Shown here: in pieces, positions 12,101-24,902 of the stretch
How the letters are laid out: each line of letters begins with the position of its first letter
How positions within the stretch are numbered: position 1 is the first letter of the stretch
Assembly (NCBI RefSeq): GCF_003369915.1
Contig: NW_022881625.1
Coordinates: 2,852,001 to 2,916,000, forward strand
Direction of reading: 5' to 3'
Source of the DNA: Drosophila miranda
Taxonomy: Eukaryota > Arthropoda > Insecta > Diptera > Drosophilidae
DNA: 64,000 nucleotides
The notes under the pieces: model-generated
Databases searched by the model: none
What the model was told of the DNA's origin: nothing
Seen by the model: the letters and a program-made list of their open reading frames with translations, nothing else
Made by a program: the position numbers and the translations under genes

Positions 12101-15100
12101 TGCTGTCACCGACTGGGATGACAATCCATCCAATTCAATGAGCTACTCACTTTCGCCTCGAGTTTGTCCTGGGTCTTCCAGCTGTCCTTTGAAGTCCTCG
12201 TCAGAGGTATCGCTCCCGGGCGAAATGAAAGTCGTTTACATTTTTTATCAACTTTAAGTGGAAGATTATGGAGGGCACTTCGTGCTGGTTTTCGTACAAC
12301 TTACCCTTGAGAACGTTTTCATAATTTTCTACCTCCAACATTGCATTCATCCATAATGTGCGTGCCAGGACGGCTCCCAGGACCCCCAGGGCGGCGGAAG
12401 ATGTGCATTTATCCATTACCGTTGACGTTGCTGTCGACTCTCCTCTCCGCTCGAATCACCCGGTTAAAATGTAATTATCCTGCCTGGACTCGGCACTCCA
12501 TGCGTTGCATTCCACGTCTGAAATTCAGCCATGTCTTAATAGCCGGAAATCGAGTTGACTTGTCCTATGCCCTGGCCAAATGCATGTGGAATGAACTCGT
12601 TCGTAGAGTTATGGCTGTGAATTCAAGTTAATTGAATATCTATAGAAGTGCATGGTGCCGAAGCAGAGAGGCCTCGCATAATTGTCGGCTCATTAAACGA
12701 TAATGCAGGAAAATTGATGCCCGGCCTTTTTCCATTCCATTCCCCATTTTTGGGGGAAATTAAATTTCATAAACTTTCCGATGAAAAACAGGGTTGCGGG
12801 GGAGCCCCCAGGGAAGTTCCCAGCAGCAATTAGTGCGCTCTGTCTCGGGAGTGCCCAGCTTCGGAAGTGGCAGGAGCCCCGAGAAGCGGCAGGAACGTGG
12901 CCGAAGTCACCAACGTGCCGTGCCTTGCCGTGCCGTGCGTCAGCTGGGGAAAATCGAAACCAAAAAGTTTGTTTATGCTTAGAATGCCAGCGGAATTGCT
13001 GGCAGGAGGTGGAGTGGGAGCTGGGAGGCTTGGGGGCTTGGATGCTGGCAGGATGCGGCTCTCTCTGATGCCATTGACATCAGCAACACGGCCACGGCTG
13101 TTGTCATTCAAGTGTTCTAATCAATTCTGATTTAATTTTACGCCCAATTAAGTGTGAAAAGCTTTTGATGTTGGGCACACGGGTGCGTGCGGCAAATGGA
13201 TGCACACAAGGACTCGCAGGGGCGCAGTCACACAAGCGTGAGCATTGAATATGCCACAGATACATATGTGGGGTCGGTCCTTTTCTCGCACGAGTCCCAG
13301 TTAGGCTCTCACACTTGAATAAAGCCATTCCAGACATCAATATTTTGATCCTTCCCTGGTTGGGCTGTTTGTACTTACCGCTGCTTCTGTATCCACGCTG
13401 TGGCTTCCGCACCCGCTCTCACTGCTCCACGCTTTCACACACTTTCCGTATTCATCTCTCTTTCTCTCTCTTTGTGTATCTCTAACCATGTAACAACTTT
13501 CTTCTTATAACAGAGACAGACGTGGCAGATAGTTCCGCCAAGACATTATCCAATAATCTTTATCAACAGCCACAGACAGCGCTGTAGCATCCGCGCCGCG
13601 TGCCTACCTCCACCTCCAGCTCCAGGTTAAGTTTGTTGGAAACTTTAGTCTGCATGACAGTCGATCCGATATCCCTGTGCATTTGGATTTGTTTGCAGCT
13701 AACGACAAGGCTCAAGACATTTTACTAATTAAATATCAATGTACTTTTCCTTCCATTTGCCTAATTTACCGCTGTCAACAGCAAGACAAACAATATTGTA
13801 GTCCAAAAAAAACAGCTGTGTCGTAAATGTGCGATTAAAAATTCAACGAAATATTTGTATCCCCGCGAAGCTTGGTTTTTGGAGATCAAAAAGGTCTTCC
13901 ATATCCCGATGTCTCCAAAGATAGGGCTTATCCGAAGTCCCTTCAAAATGGATGAGCGTAATCCGCTTTTACATTAAATCGGATTTAAATATAAACTCTA
14001 TAGCGGCAGATATTCAAATTTATTTTCTTGGAAATCCTCACAGAAATTTAAATGATTAAATTCCAAGTGCTCTTAAAGATGGGAAACCGAACCAAACTGT
14101 CGTCTAGGGCCTGAAATTGTCCAACTCCTGATGGCACTTCAGGTGACAGCGTAAACGCCAAGCTCCGCCTGAGGGGGGCCAGGAGGGCCCATTTTGTTGT
14201 AAATTTACGATACCCCCGGCCATGTATGACAGAAGGTACATAAATACTCGAACACATAAAGGCACGGGGCAGGAAGCAGTCGACATTTTCTTTCCACCAA
14301 GAAATTAGCAAAGGATGGAGGGTAGGAAACGAAACGAGCTCCACTGCTCCACCATTCTTTTGGAGGAATAAATTAATTTATTGAATGAACAGATTGCATT
14401 TTAAATTTATTATACTTCCATAGTATTGATTTTGGGGCACATGAATTTCTCTTTACATGATAGAAAATTTAGGTGTTGGAGATTGACGTAAGGCTAATCC
14501 CGGTTTTTCACACTGGGCTTAACTTTGTATTATAATTGGACATCCCATCGTATTTATGTATATATTAAGCCTATGTTTTGTGTTTGTATGGGGGTTTCTT
14601 TCATTGTCCTCCTCACAGGACAAGTGTATTTTAATCAAATTACAATTGGGGTTAATTTAATAAACTCTCACTTTCTACCTTTCACAGGATCTGTTCTATC
14701 TTTCATTTGTGTCCTGTGGCTGTTTTAAATGTGGCTGGCGCTGTGCCTCTTAAAAATCATTCACATTTCTTTTGCCTCTTGTAAAGAGTGTGCGGTGTGT
14801 GTGATTATGGGTTACGTGTTCGAGTGTCTGTATGCTACGGGTGTGGATGAACATTATTGAATTGCATTGAAAGAACTGGTAGCTTAGAAATAATGTATCG
14901 GCACTGGCGTTACGTTGCCTAAACGTAACGCCAAGAGAACTAGTCCTCTGATCTACTATAATTGTTGAATACACGTTGCTTAATCAGACGCACCAACTGT
15001 GCATAATTTTGTATGTTTTTTTTTGGGAGATATTTCTTTAAACTTTTTTTTCTTGAGTTTTGCCATTTTTAAAGTCTATCAAAAAAAATTTAGAACTGAA

Positions 15101-15703
15101 CTGCGTAAAAGAAACAATTTAGAAGAACTGAAAAAGCCGAAATGGAAACGAGTAGAAAAACGATGTTTCTTTTTTTGAACACCAAACGCTGGCACGGCCC
15201 TGTTCGATGCGATTCGGCTCTGATTGGTTCCGCTTCAGCTTGAGATCGGTCTGATTTGGCCAACTGATTTGGGGAAGCAGGAAAGAGCTCCCGATTTGCA
15301 ATAACAACTAGTAATACACGCATATATACGGCATGATATATATGTAGGCAATGGTAAACGAAAGACAACTAGTATTCCCTGGGGGTTGGTGGTGTGGTTG
15401 TGTTGCGCCCATGTCGAGCAATCGGAACCCAGATAGGACTGGGCTGAGTTCCTTCGCTGAGGTGTGTGGTGGTGTGGTGTGGTGCTGGTTTTTGTACGAA
15501 CATATTTGCTTTCTAACTTATTTCCCAAATTTATTTTGATATTCCTAAATTCCGGGATCCTAACTGAATCCTTCTCTCCACGTCAAGGTCCCTCAAGTGT
15601 GCTGCTGTAGGTGTCTATGTATGTGTGCAAGGTGAAATGTGTTGACGTGCTTGTGGGATGGGCTACCACTGCGCCGTTTCTATCTCCGGACTACGAACGC
15701 CGC

Positions 15704-18172
15704 TCAGTAGACAATGAGCAGGTTGTTCTCATTGAAGCCGGCGGAGTGTCCGGCGTTGCGTACAATGAAATAGGATCCATCGAAGTGCATGCGCTTCTCA
15801 TTGCGACTACAAAGGACAGAACAGAACGGAAGTTAGCAGAGCAGGATGACGGGCGAGGGGGAGGGGGAGGGGGAGGTTGAGAGCATCGGTTTGACACTCA
15901 CCGAACAAACAGATGCGAGGTCTTGCCCAGAGAGGCAGTGCAATGGATGCCAGGTGTGGTCAAAGTGGCCGATCCATTGCCGGGACTGGTGCGAATCAAG
16001 CACTTGTTGTCCACACGAGTGACCTTCACCAGGCCATCGGCTGCCTGGGGGATGCGAAATCCGTTTATGTCATAGATCTCAGTGCCATCCTCGGTACAGG
16101 TGTAAGCTGAATTGGCAATCACGTCATGGGCTTCAGCCATATAATAGGGACCATGGCGCGAGTCGCTGCGAGAAGTTCGGGAATTAAATCGAAATTAGCC
16201 AAATAAGAAGCGACGCAATTGGCCGGGGGGATTCACTCATAGAACACTGCCAGGGTGTAGTCCTTGGTCAGATCGGTGAAAGTGTCGGTTGTGGTGCGCG
16301 TCCCGGCTGTGTCCACCAGGTAGATGAGAGCGCACGCCTCGCTGGTGAAGCTCACACCCTTGTACCACATCTTGGCATAGCGACTGTAATGGGAAGATAA
16401 TTCAAAGGATTCAAAAGATGCCACGTTGGGGTAAGGGCCATTCCCACTCACACAAAGTTATTGCCCTTCATGCCGTCGTAGTTGACTATTTCGACCTTAG
16501 CGCCGCTCTGCAAGATGCGTCCATTGGGGTGGATCAAAGCCGAGTTGCTGCAGTTGCGTGATAGAGCAACTGCCACCATGCTGCGCTGATTGAGCACGCG
16601 CACCGCCTTGTCCAGAGTCATGTCAATGCTGCCCCATGCAAAGAAAGTTATTAACATTAGGGGTCGGTCTTAAAGAAGAGCCAAGGGGCTGGGGGCGTCC
16701 ACACTCACCGCACGCCATCGCGGAGGCGCAACTGGATGGTGCCGTTCGTCATGGCAATGGGTCCAGAGCCGGGACATGCCGGCGGTGTGGTTCTCGAGCT
16801 CGAAGTTGCGTGTGCTGCTCACGCGTGCCAAGGCGTATGGTGGAGGGGGCATTGGAGACGGCAACTGTTGGGAATTCTGAGATTGAGCATAGAATCGGCT
16901 TGATTTACAGATATGCAGGAGCCCCTTACCAGGCAGTAGTTCTGCTCGTTGTCGAAGCCATAGGTGGGCGTGGCATTGTAGCGCCCTGTGAGTGCCTTGC
17001 CGTTGTGCGCCATTTTGCCAGCGTCTATTTCCTGCATATTCCTTGGCCCGTACTGGGGAGGGTTGGAAATGTGTATGCCCGGCAGTTGGACGTATGGACG
17101 GGCCGACTGACTGCCGACGGAGTAATTGGCGCACTCCTTGGAAATGCCGCTGGTTATGGTGTTGGTGCCAACGGTGGCGCTGCTAGCGAGACTGGAGCTG
17201 CTGCCGCGATCCATGTGGCCCACGGAGTCCGTGCCGGAGGACAGCGAGATGTTGCTCATGCGTTGGGACAGCTGCCCCCCAGTCATGCCGACACGCAAGC
17301 TTGCTTGCTAAGGGAGGGGGGATGAGAAGGCGAGAGGTAGTAGCGGAAGTTAGATCCGGAAGGAAATGAAGAGGTGAGGAAGTGAAAGTGCCAGAAAATA
17401 ATTGAATACCGGCAGGAGAGAAAACGACAGATACGAGAGAAAGTGTCAGCAGCGCAGAAATCGAATGACTTTGCAACTGTTGCTAACATTCTGTCGACAT
17501 TCTGTTAACGCATGCATATACATACATACATACATATATGTATTTACATACGTGTGTGCGTTTTTCCCAATTTGCATTTGATTTTTATAGAAATTAACCA
17601 AACTATTTTGAATAGTATTAGAAGAGAAGAGAAGAGAAGAGGGGGGGAATAGAGAAGGAAAATGCGAATATTAAAGTCGGAAAGTAAGAGAGCAATGGTG
17701 GAAAAGAGCGAGACGGAAAATAAGAAGGTCTGAAATAACAGGAGAGGGCAATGAGGTGATGTGGCAATGCTGCTGTTGCCGAGCTGTTAACACTGCGGCG
17801 GCTGTTAACTCGCTGTTGATACCCTGATAGCGCGATGATGCGGCAGTTTTGTAAAACAAAATGTCTGAAAATTGAAGAAACTTTCACGTTATTGCTTGGA
17901 ATTTCACTTACCGGCGATGGGTTGTTGGTGTAGACGGAGCGCTGGCGCACCCCGTTGGGTGGCTTGGTGGGCGAGCGCAAGATGTTGTTGATTTTGTCGT
18001 TCATCTGAGCACGCGCCAAGAAGTCCTCGGCATTGAAGATCCCCACACGGGCGCCCTTCGGGCTGCTTACTTGCGAGACCGGCTCCTGCTGGGAAGTCTC
18101 GCAGTCCGATGACTGGCACTGCGCCTCCTTGGTGCTGACCTTGGGCTCAACGGACTTCGGCTCGGTGACCAT
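15704..18172 (-). pseudogene. Seven-exon gene, unit 2 copy, frameshifted in exon 3
   Basis: Exons by comparison with unit 1: 18172-17912, 17307-16930, 16876-16709, 16628-16452, 16383-16237, 16165-15902, 15806-15704. All seven exons and their GT/AG sites are present; the intron 5 donor is gtgaat instead of gtgagt. Exon 3 is 168 nt rather than 170: near 16785 one gt of a short gt run is missing. Translation after the ELENHT stretch (about residue 245) therefore leaves the conserved frame, and the second half of the protein is lost. Other exons differ by only a few substitutions, so the break is recent or is a sequence error in a short dinucleotide run. Confidence 0.85.
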
Positions 18173-19170
18173 TTTGATTTGGCAAACTTTTTTCTTCTCG
18201 CTCTTTCTTTTCGTCAAGTGAGTTCACAAAACCGGCGTTTGTGTGTGCGTGCGTGTATTCGTGTGTGCGGCAAATGCGAAATTTGTACTTTAAATATATG
18301 TGAACATACTTGAGAACACGCGCGTGCTAAATACAGTTTTAGAATATTTTGTTCGACACTTCTCACTACGAGGAATTTTAATTTTTATATTTAATTTTCC
18401 ACTTTACATGAGCTCCGCTCGCTGGCACAATTTTCGAAAGGATGACTGTTCGGATTTTCACACTGAAAGTCGTCGCCTGCTAAACCGGAATTCAAAGTGA
18501 AAAGCAGAGCTGTCTCCCGATTATAATCGGAGCGATATTCAGGGCTGCATTTCAATGTTGTATGGATGTAGATCAGATACTAATTACTGTACATTTTCGT
18601 ATTATTAATGGTACTCCGTGGCTTGAGTCTTGAGCTTCACAAAAAAATGGTTTACCAAATTACCAAATGGTTAAATGGTAAAATGTTTAATTCGTACACT
18701 GCTCATTTTCACCTTGTTCGATCCTTTCGGATTCCTGTAAAGAAAATTTACCAAATACAATTCGTTCACAGACTTGCATTAAGGCGCCGCACTGACGCTG
18801 ATCTATCCACAAGCCTGGAAAAAAGTATTGACCCGTCATCGTTTTGGCCCAAAGTAACTTCATTCTGGTCATGGCTATTTGTGGAATACTTCTGGCAGTC
18901 TTAATTTAATTTGGATCTCTTCCATAAGCTGCGTGCACTGCAACTCTCTCTTTCCTAACTCCTCTCAAATCTGATTTCCTATAGATTATTAATTGGTACT
19001 TTGTATCGTTGCCCAACTAGAAATAGATTTAAGTCAGCTTGAATGCATTTCCGTCGGCCTAATCCTATTTCACGCTTTTAGAGTCGGACAAATGAAGTTT
19101 GCCAGCATCAAAGTCAAGCAAAATCGAATTAAGCAATAGGCGCCGCTCCCAACAGCATCAAACAGAAGCT

Positions 19171-19554
19171 TTAAAGCATTTTAGAAAATTGAAAAGTCAG
19201 CCAAAAGAGTTGCACTTGCCCATGTAAAAGTCCTGTGCTGTGTGCTCGATGGTGGCATAAAACCGAAAGTTTCAATTTTCTGAAGTGCTCGCCTTGGCTC
19301 GAGAAGGTTGCGAAATGCCAAGTGTCAGTGCCGAAGGAGGCGGCTAAGCACGGAGGAGCCTCATCTTGGTGGGTTACTGCTGATGCAGTGTATCGCAGAT
19401 CTGCTTCGTCAGTTGGAATTTCTGGCATCATCTTTACGTGAGGGTACACACTTGTGTCCTGGAATTTGCATGCAAAATATAATAGTGCTAGGTGCCCATT
19501 TATGTATGTACAAGCTAAGCTCTCTATAGCGGACACATGGTTCCAGTAATTCAA
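19171..19554 (-). other. Short frame (127 codons) kept open in most copies of the unit
   Basis: The same frame occurs at 10209-10580 (shortened by a 2-bp indel), 32808-33191 and 58083-58469. In the last it differs by a whole extra codon near 58318. Substitutions leave it open, but the sequences are so similar that openness is weak evidence. No domain, signal peptide or transmembrane segment is convincing. It may simply be the upstream region of the seven-exon gene, about 1 kb away on the same strand. Confidence 0.2.
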
Positions 19555-22500
19555 TCCGTACTATCCATATAGTGTAAGTAGCGAATGTGTACAGCTTTTG
19601 TTAGATGTTTGGTTCTACCCAAATTGTCGGATATGTGCGGATAATGCTGGGGGGCTGTTGACAAATTAGCCAAAATTTAGAATTTGGCAGGCCCTGAAGG
19701 ACGCCCGTCCGCGCTTGTAGCAATGAAAATTAGCTGAGACATCGCACGTCTGGTGTGTGGGGGAGTGTTATTGTTTTGCCACCTTGTAGTCTGGATCGTA
19801 GAGAACTATTGTCGAACGGTTCAGTTCAGTAGGCAACCCTGAACTTCTTGCGAATCGATTGACAACTATATCCCCTCGCCTGCTCACATGATTGATGCTG
19901 GCTTTCACTTTTTCGGCTAGAGCGCATTGACTTCCCCTGCATTTGGCCATCGCTGCCCACGCAGCATGGCACAGCGAATATTCGCCTAAAAATTCTATCT
20001 CATTTTGCTTGTGACATATTTGAAATTTATTTTCGGTGCTGATGCTGCCACCCCGATGCAGTTGCTGTTGCAGCTGCATCTGCACACTGTTGTCACTTAC
20101 AGCAGCCGCAAGCGAACAAATTGGTTAACCTCCTTTTATTTTTTTCCTTTCCTTTTTTTGGTAGTACGAGTCCATATTTATGGTTCGTAAATATGAATGT
20201 GGGATTTTTGTCGAGCCATTACCAATTGGACGGCCATTTACGGCAGGCAAAGGCAGAGAGGAAGCAGAATTGTGGTCTTTTTTCTAGTTTGAATTGCTTG
20301 TTGATTATTTGTTCGACTATTTTCGTCGACCCAAGAAAACTCATGAAAGTGTCAGTGAACTTTGGCGCAGACAAATCCGGCCGAGACGGACCCAGACGGC
20401 CAAGACCCAGACCACACAGGGTGTGGGTGTAGCTGTGGGTGTGAGGAGCGTGTGACATTTTCAGAGCTGGGCCAACAAATGGGTTCAGCCTGGGTTTTGG
20501 GCAGCAAAACATTTTGGCCTTCGCCATCCATAAATTTCCAGATCGCAACTTTGCTCTTCGGATTGCTTCGAGTTTATTGTACGTACTTTGGCCCCAGCAA
20601 ATACGATTATTTGAAGCCTTTGGCACGTACCTCTTTTATCCGAAAGTTGGCCCATTGAAGAGGCCTGGACTGGCACCAGCTGTTCATTTCTGTTAGGCCG
20701 TTGCCAAGTGGATTAGCGCAAATATTTTAAATTTCTGTTGGTCGGTCCACAGACAAGAGTGCTGAGAGGCTTTACTTTGCGGCTTAATTAAACTCAATTA
20801 AAATCGTGTTGACACTTTTGTTATTCTGTATTCTGTAGTTGTTTTTGTTGGGGCGAAAGCAAATTAAAACTTCAAACTTGATAAATGCCGAGTGCGAACA
20901 AAACTTCTGCTCCATTATGGATTGTTTTACCTAAAGATTAGTTGGGAATCTCGATTGCAATTACTCCAACAATCTCATTGCCGGAGAGTGGTCCAACCAC
21001 AGGAAATTTAATTGCTTTCGAGTGGGTTTCAATTACGCAAATTGCATTAGACATCACCACGCACGGATTCCCAATGAATCCAAACATATAGTACTCTTAG
21101 CTGTATATTATTTAGGAATCGGATCAAGCTATCGGCCTTGCCAGCTGTACCTAGCCCAAGTTTTGCCCCAATCGGTGTAGGAATTCCCTCTTGCTGCATC
21201 GCAAAACATCACCAAATGTCAGAAAAGGGGTCCATTCTTTCTCCTCCAAGGCTGCCGCACTTTGACCTGCCTGCTCTACTCAGGTGGAGGCTGGTGTGAT
21301 TGATTTGATTGCTGTCACCGACTGGGATGACAATCCATCCAATTCAATGAGCTACTCACTTTCGCCTCGAGTTTGTCCTGGGTCTTCCAGCTGTCCTTTG
21401 AAGTCCTCGTCAGAGGTATCGCTCCCGGGCGAAATGAAAGTCGTTTACATTTTTTATAAACTTTAAGTGGAAGATTATGGAGGGCACTTCGTGCTGGTTT
21501 TCGTACAACTTACCCCTGGGAACGTTTTCATAATTTTCTACCTCCAACATTGCCATTCATTTCCCATTAAATGTGCCGTGCCCCAGGACGGCTCCCAGGA
21601 CCCCTATGGAGGCGGAAGATGTGCATTTATCCATTACCGTTGACGTTGCTGTCGACTCTCCTCTCCGCTCGAATCACCCGGTTAAAATGTAATTATCCTG
21701 CCTGGACTCGGCACTCCATGGCGTTGCATTCCACGTCTGAAATTCAGCCATGTCTTAATAGCCGGAAATCGAGTTGACTTGCCTATGCCCTGGCCAAATG
21801 CATGTGGAATGAACTCGTTCGGAGAGTTATGGCTGTGAATTCAAGTTAATTGAATATCTATAGACGTGCATGGTGCCGAAGCAGAGGGGCCTCGCATAAT
21901 TGTCGGCTCATTAAACGATAATGCAGGAAAATTGATGCCCGGCCTTTTTCCATTCCATTCCCCATTTTTGGGGGAAATTGAATTTCATAAACTTTCCGAT
22001 GAAAAACAGGGTTGCGGGGGAGCCTCCCCAGGGAAGTTCCCAGCAGCAATTAGTGCGCTCTGTCTAGGGAGTGCCCGGCTTCGGAAGTGGCAGGAGCGCC
22101 GAGAAGCGGCAGGAACGTGGCCGAAGTCACCGACGTGCCGTGCCTTGCCGTGCCGTGCGTCAGCTGGGGAAAATCGAAACCAAAAAGTTTGCTTATGCTT
22201 AGAATGCCAGCGGAATTGCTGCCAGGAGGTGGAGTGGGAGCTGGGAGCTGGGAGGCTTGGGGGCTTGGATGCTGGCAGGATGCGGCTCTCTCTCTATGCC
22301 ATTGACATCAGCAACACGGCCACGGCTGTTGTCATTCAAGTGTTCTAATCAATTCTGATTTAATTTTACGCCCAATTAAGTGTGAAAAGCTTTTGATGTT
22401 GGGCACACGGGTGCGAGCGGCAAATGGATGCAGACAAGGACTCGCAGGGGCGCAGTCACACAAGCGTGAGAATTGAATATGCCACAGATACATATGTGGG

Positions 22501-24392
22501 GTCGGTCCTTTGCTCGCACGAGTCCCAGTTAGGCCCTCACACTTGAATAAAGCCATTCCAGACATCAATATTTTGATCCTTCCCTGGTTGGGCTATTTGT
22601 ACTTACTGCTGCTTCTGTATCCACGCTGTGGCTTCCGCACCCGCTCTCACTGCTCCACGCTTTCACACACTTTCCGTATGCATCTCTCTTTCTCTCTCTT
22701 TGTGTATCTCTAACCATGTTACAACTTTCTTCTTATGACAGAGACAGACGTGGCAGATAGTTCCGCCAAGACATTATCCAATAATCTTTATCAACAGCCA
22801 CAGACAGCGCTGTAGCATCCGCGCCGCGTGCCTACCTCCACCTTCAGCTCCAGGTTAAGTTTGTTGGAAACTTTAGTCTGCATGACAGTCGATCCGATAT
22901 CCCTGTGCATTTGGATTTGTTTGCAGGTAACGACAATGCTCAAGACATTTTACTAATTAAATATCAATGTACTTTTCCTTCCATTTGCCTAATTTACCGC
23001 TGTCAACAGCAAGACAAACAATATTGTAGTCCAAAAGAGTGTACACACTGGCCGCCCAGGCTTTTCACGCTACGATAAAATAAAAACAGCTGTGTCGTAA
23101 ATGTGCGATTAAAAATTCAACGAAATATTTGTATCCCCGCGAAGCTTGGTTTTTGGAGATCAAAAAGGTCTTCCATATCCCGATGTCTCCAAAGATAGGG
23201 CTTATCCGAAGTCCCTTCAAAATGGAAGAGCGTAATCCGCTTTTACATTAAATCGGATTTAAATATAAACTCTATTGCGGCAGATATTCAAATTTATTTT
23301 CTTGGAAATCCTCACAGAAATTTAAATGATTAAATTCCAAGTGCTCTTAAAGATGGGAAACCGAACCAAACTGTCGTCTAGGTCCTGAAATTGTCCAACT
23401 CCTGATGGCACTTCAGGTGACGGCGTAAACGCCAAGCTCCGCCTGAGGGGGGCCAGGAGGGCCCATGGAGTGGGGCCATAAAACAATTTTGTTGTAAATT
23501 TACGATACCCCCGGCCATGTATGACTCGAACACATAAAGGCACGGGGCAGGAGGCAGTCGACATTTTCTTTCCACCAAGAAATTAGCAAAGGATGGAGGG
23601 TAGGAAACGAAACGAGCTCCATTGCTCCACCATTCTTTTGGAGGAATAAATTAATTTATTGAATGAACAGATTGCATTTTAAATTTATTATACTTCCATA
23701 GTATTGATTTTGGGGCACATGAATTTCTCTTTACATGATAGAAAATTTAGGTGTTGGAGATTGACGTAAGTCTAATCCCGGTTTTTCACACTGGGCTTAA
23801 CTTTGTATTATAATTGGACATCCCATCGTATTTATGTATATATTAAGCCTATGTTTTGTGTTTGTATGGGGGTTTCTTTCATTGTCCTCCTCACAGGACA
23901 AGTGTCTTTTAATCAAATTACAATTGGGGTTAATTTAATAAACTCTCACTTTCTACCTTTCACAGGATCTGTTCTATCTTTCATGTGTGTCCTGTGGCTG
24001 TTTTAACTGTGGCTGGCGATGTGCCACTTGCAAATAATTCACTTTCTTTTGCCTCTTGTAAAGAGTGTGCGGTGTGTGTGATTATGGGTTACGTGTTCGA
24101 GTGTCTGTATGCTACGGGTGTGGATGAACATTATTGGATTGCATTGAAAGAACTGGTAGCTTAGAAATAATGTATCGGCACTGGCGTTACGTTGCCTAAA
24201 CGTAACGCCCAAGAGAACTAGTCCTCTGATCTACTATAATTGTTGAATACACGTTGCTTAATCAGACGCACCAACTGTGCATAATTTTGTATGTTTTTTT
24301 TTTGGAGATATTTCTTTAAACTTTTTTTTCTTGAGTTTTGCCATTTTTAAAGTCTATCAAAAAAAATTTAGAACTGAACTGCGTAAAAGAAA

Positions 24393-24501
24393 TGTAGTGT
24401 ATTGACATTCAGACTTAAGCACGCGTTGTCTTCAAGATTCTCTTTTATTCTATATCCTTGGATGGTGTGACCGTATATAGATATTAATATAATACCTAAC
24501 A
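24393..24501 (-). repeat. 3' LTR (109 bp) of the unit 3 element
   Basis: Near-identical partner of 28818-28927, preceded on the minus strand by the purine-rich aaggagaggcg. About 110 bp is short for a Drosophila Ty3/gypsy element, whose LTRs are usually several hundred bp. Confidence 0.95.
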
Positions 24502-24902
24502 CGCCTCTCCTTAGATGTTTAATATACATGTCATTTACAAATCTATTTTCTTATAACAATTTGATTTGTGTACTTAATCTAATTAGCGTATATAAAATTT
24601 ATGTGATTTCGTATTTTTCTTTCTTCTTAATCTGTTTAGTATTTGTTTCAGTGTTTAATTTGTACATAATTTGATTTCATAATTCCTTTCTTTATATTAT
24701 TTTATTGTTAAATACGCTTTACTTCCTTCCCTGCCTCACGTGGTCTCAACTCTCTCCTGGTGGGTGTTGGTTGAGAAACTATTTGTTCATTGTTGGTTTT
24801 GGAATTGTCATCTACTGAACAATTGCTTTCGACATCAGGTGTTTTCGCATTAGGTGATGTATGATTGTTAGTGCTTTGGTTTCTAATTTGATCCAGGTGA
24901 CG

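Larger units (their letters stand above)
11191..20389. repeat. Tandem unit 2 (about 9.2 kb)
   Basis: Second direct copy. Its left edge acccagacggccaagaccc abuts the right edge of unit 1. It contains a frameshifted copy of the seven-exon gene at 15704-18172. It lacks about 45 bp found near 5030 in unit 1 and near 23035 in unit 3. It shares with unit 1 a loss of about 170 bp that unit 3 still has at 33727-33895. Confidence 0.93.
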
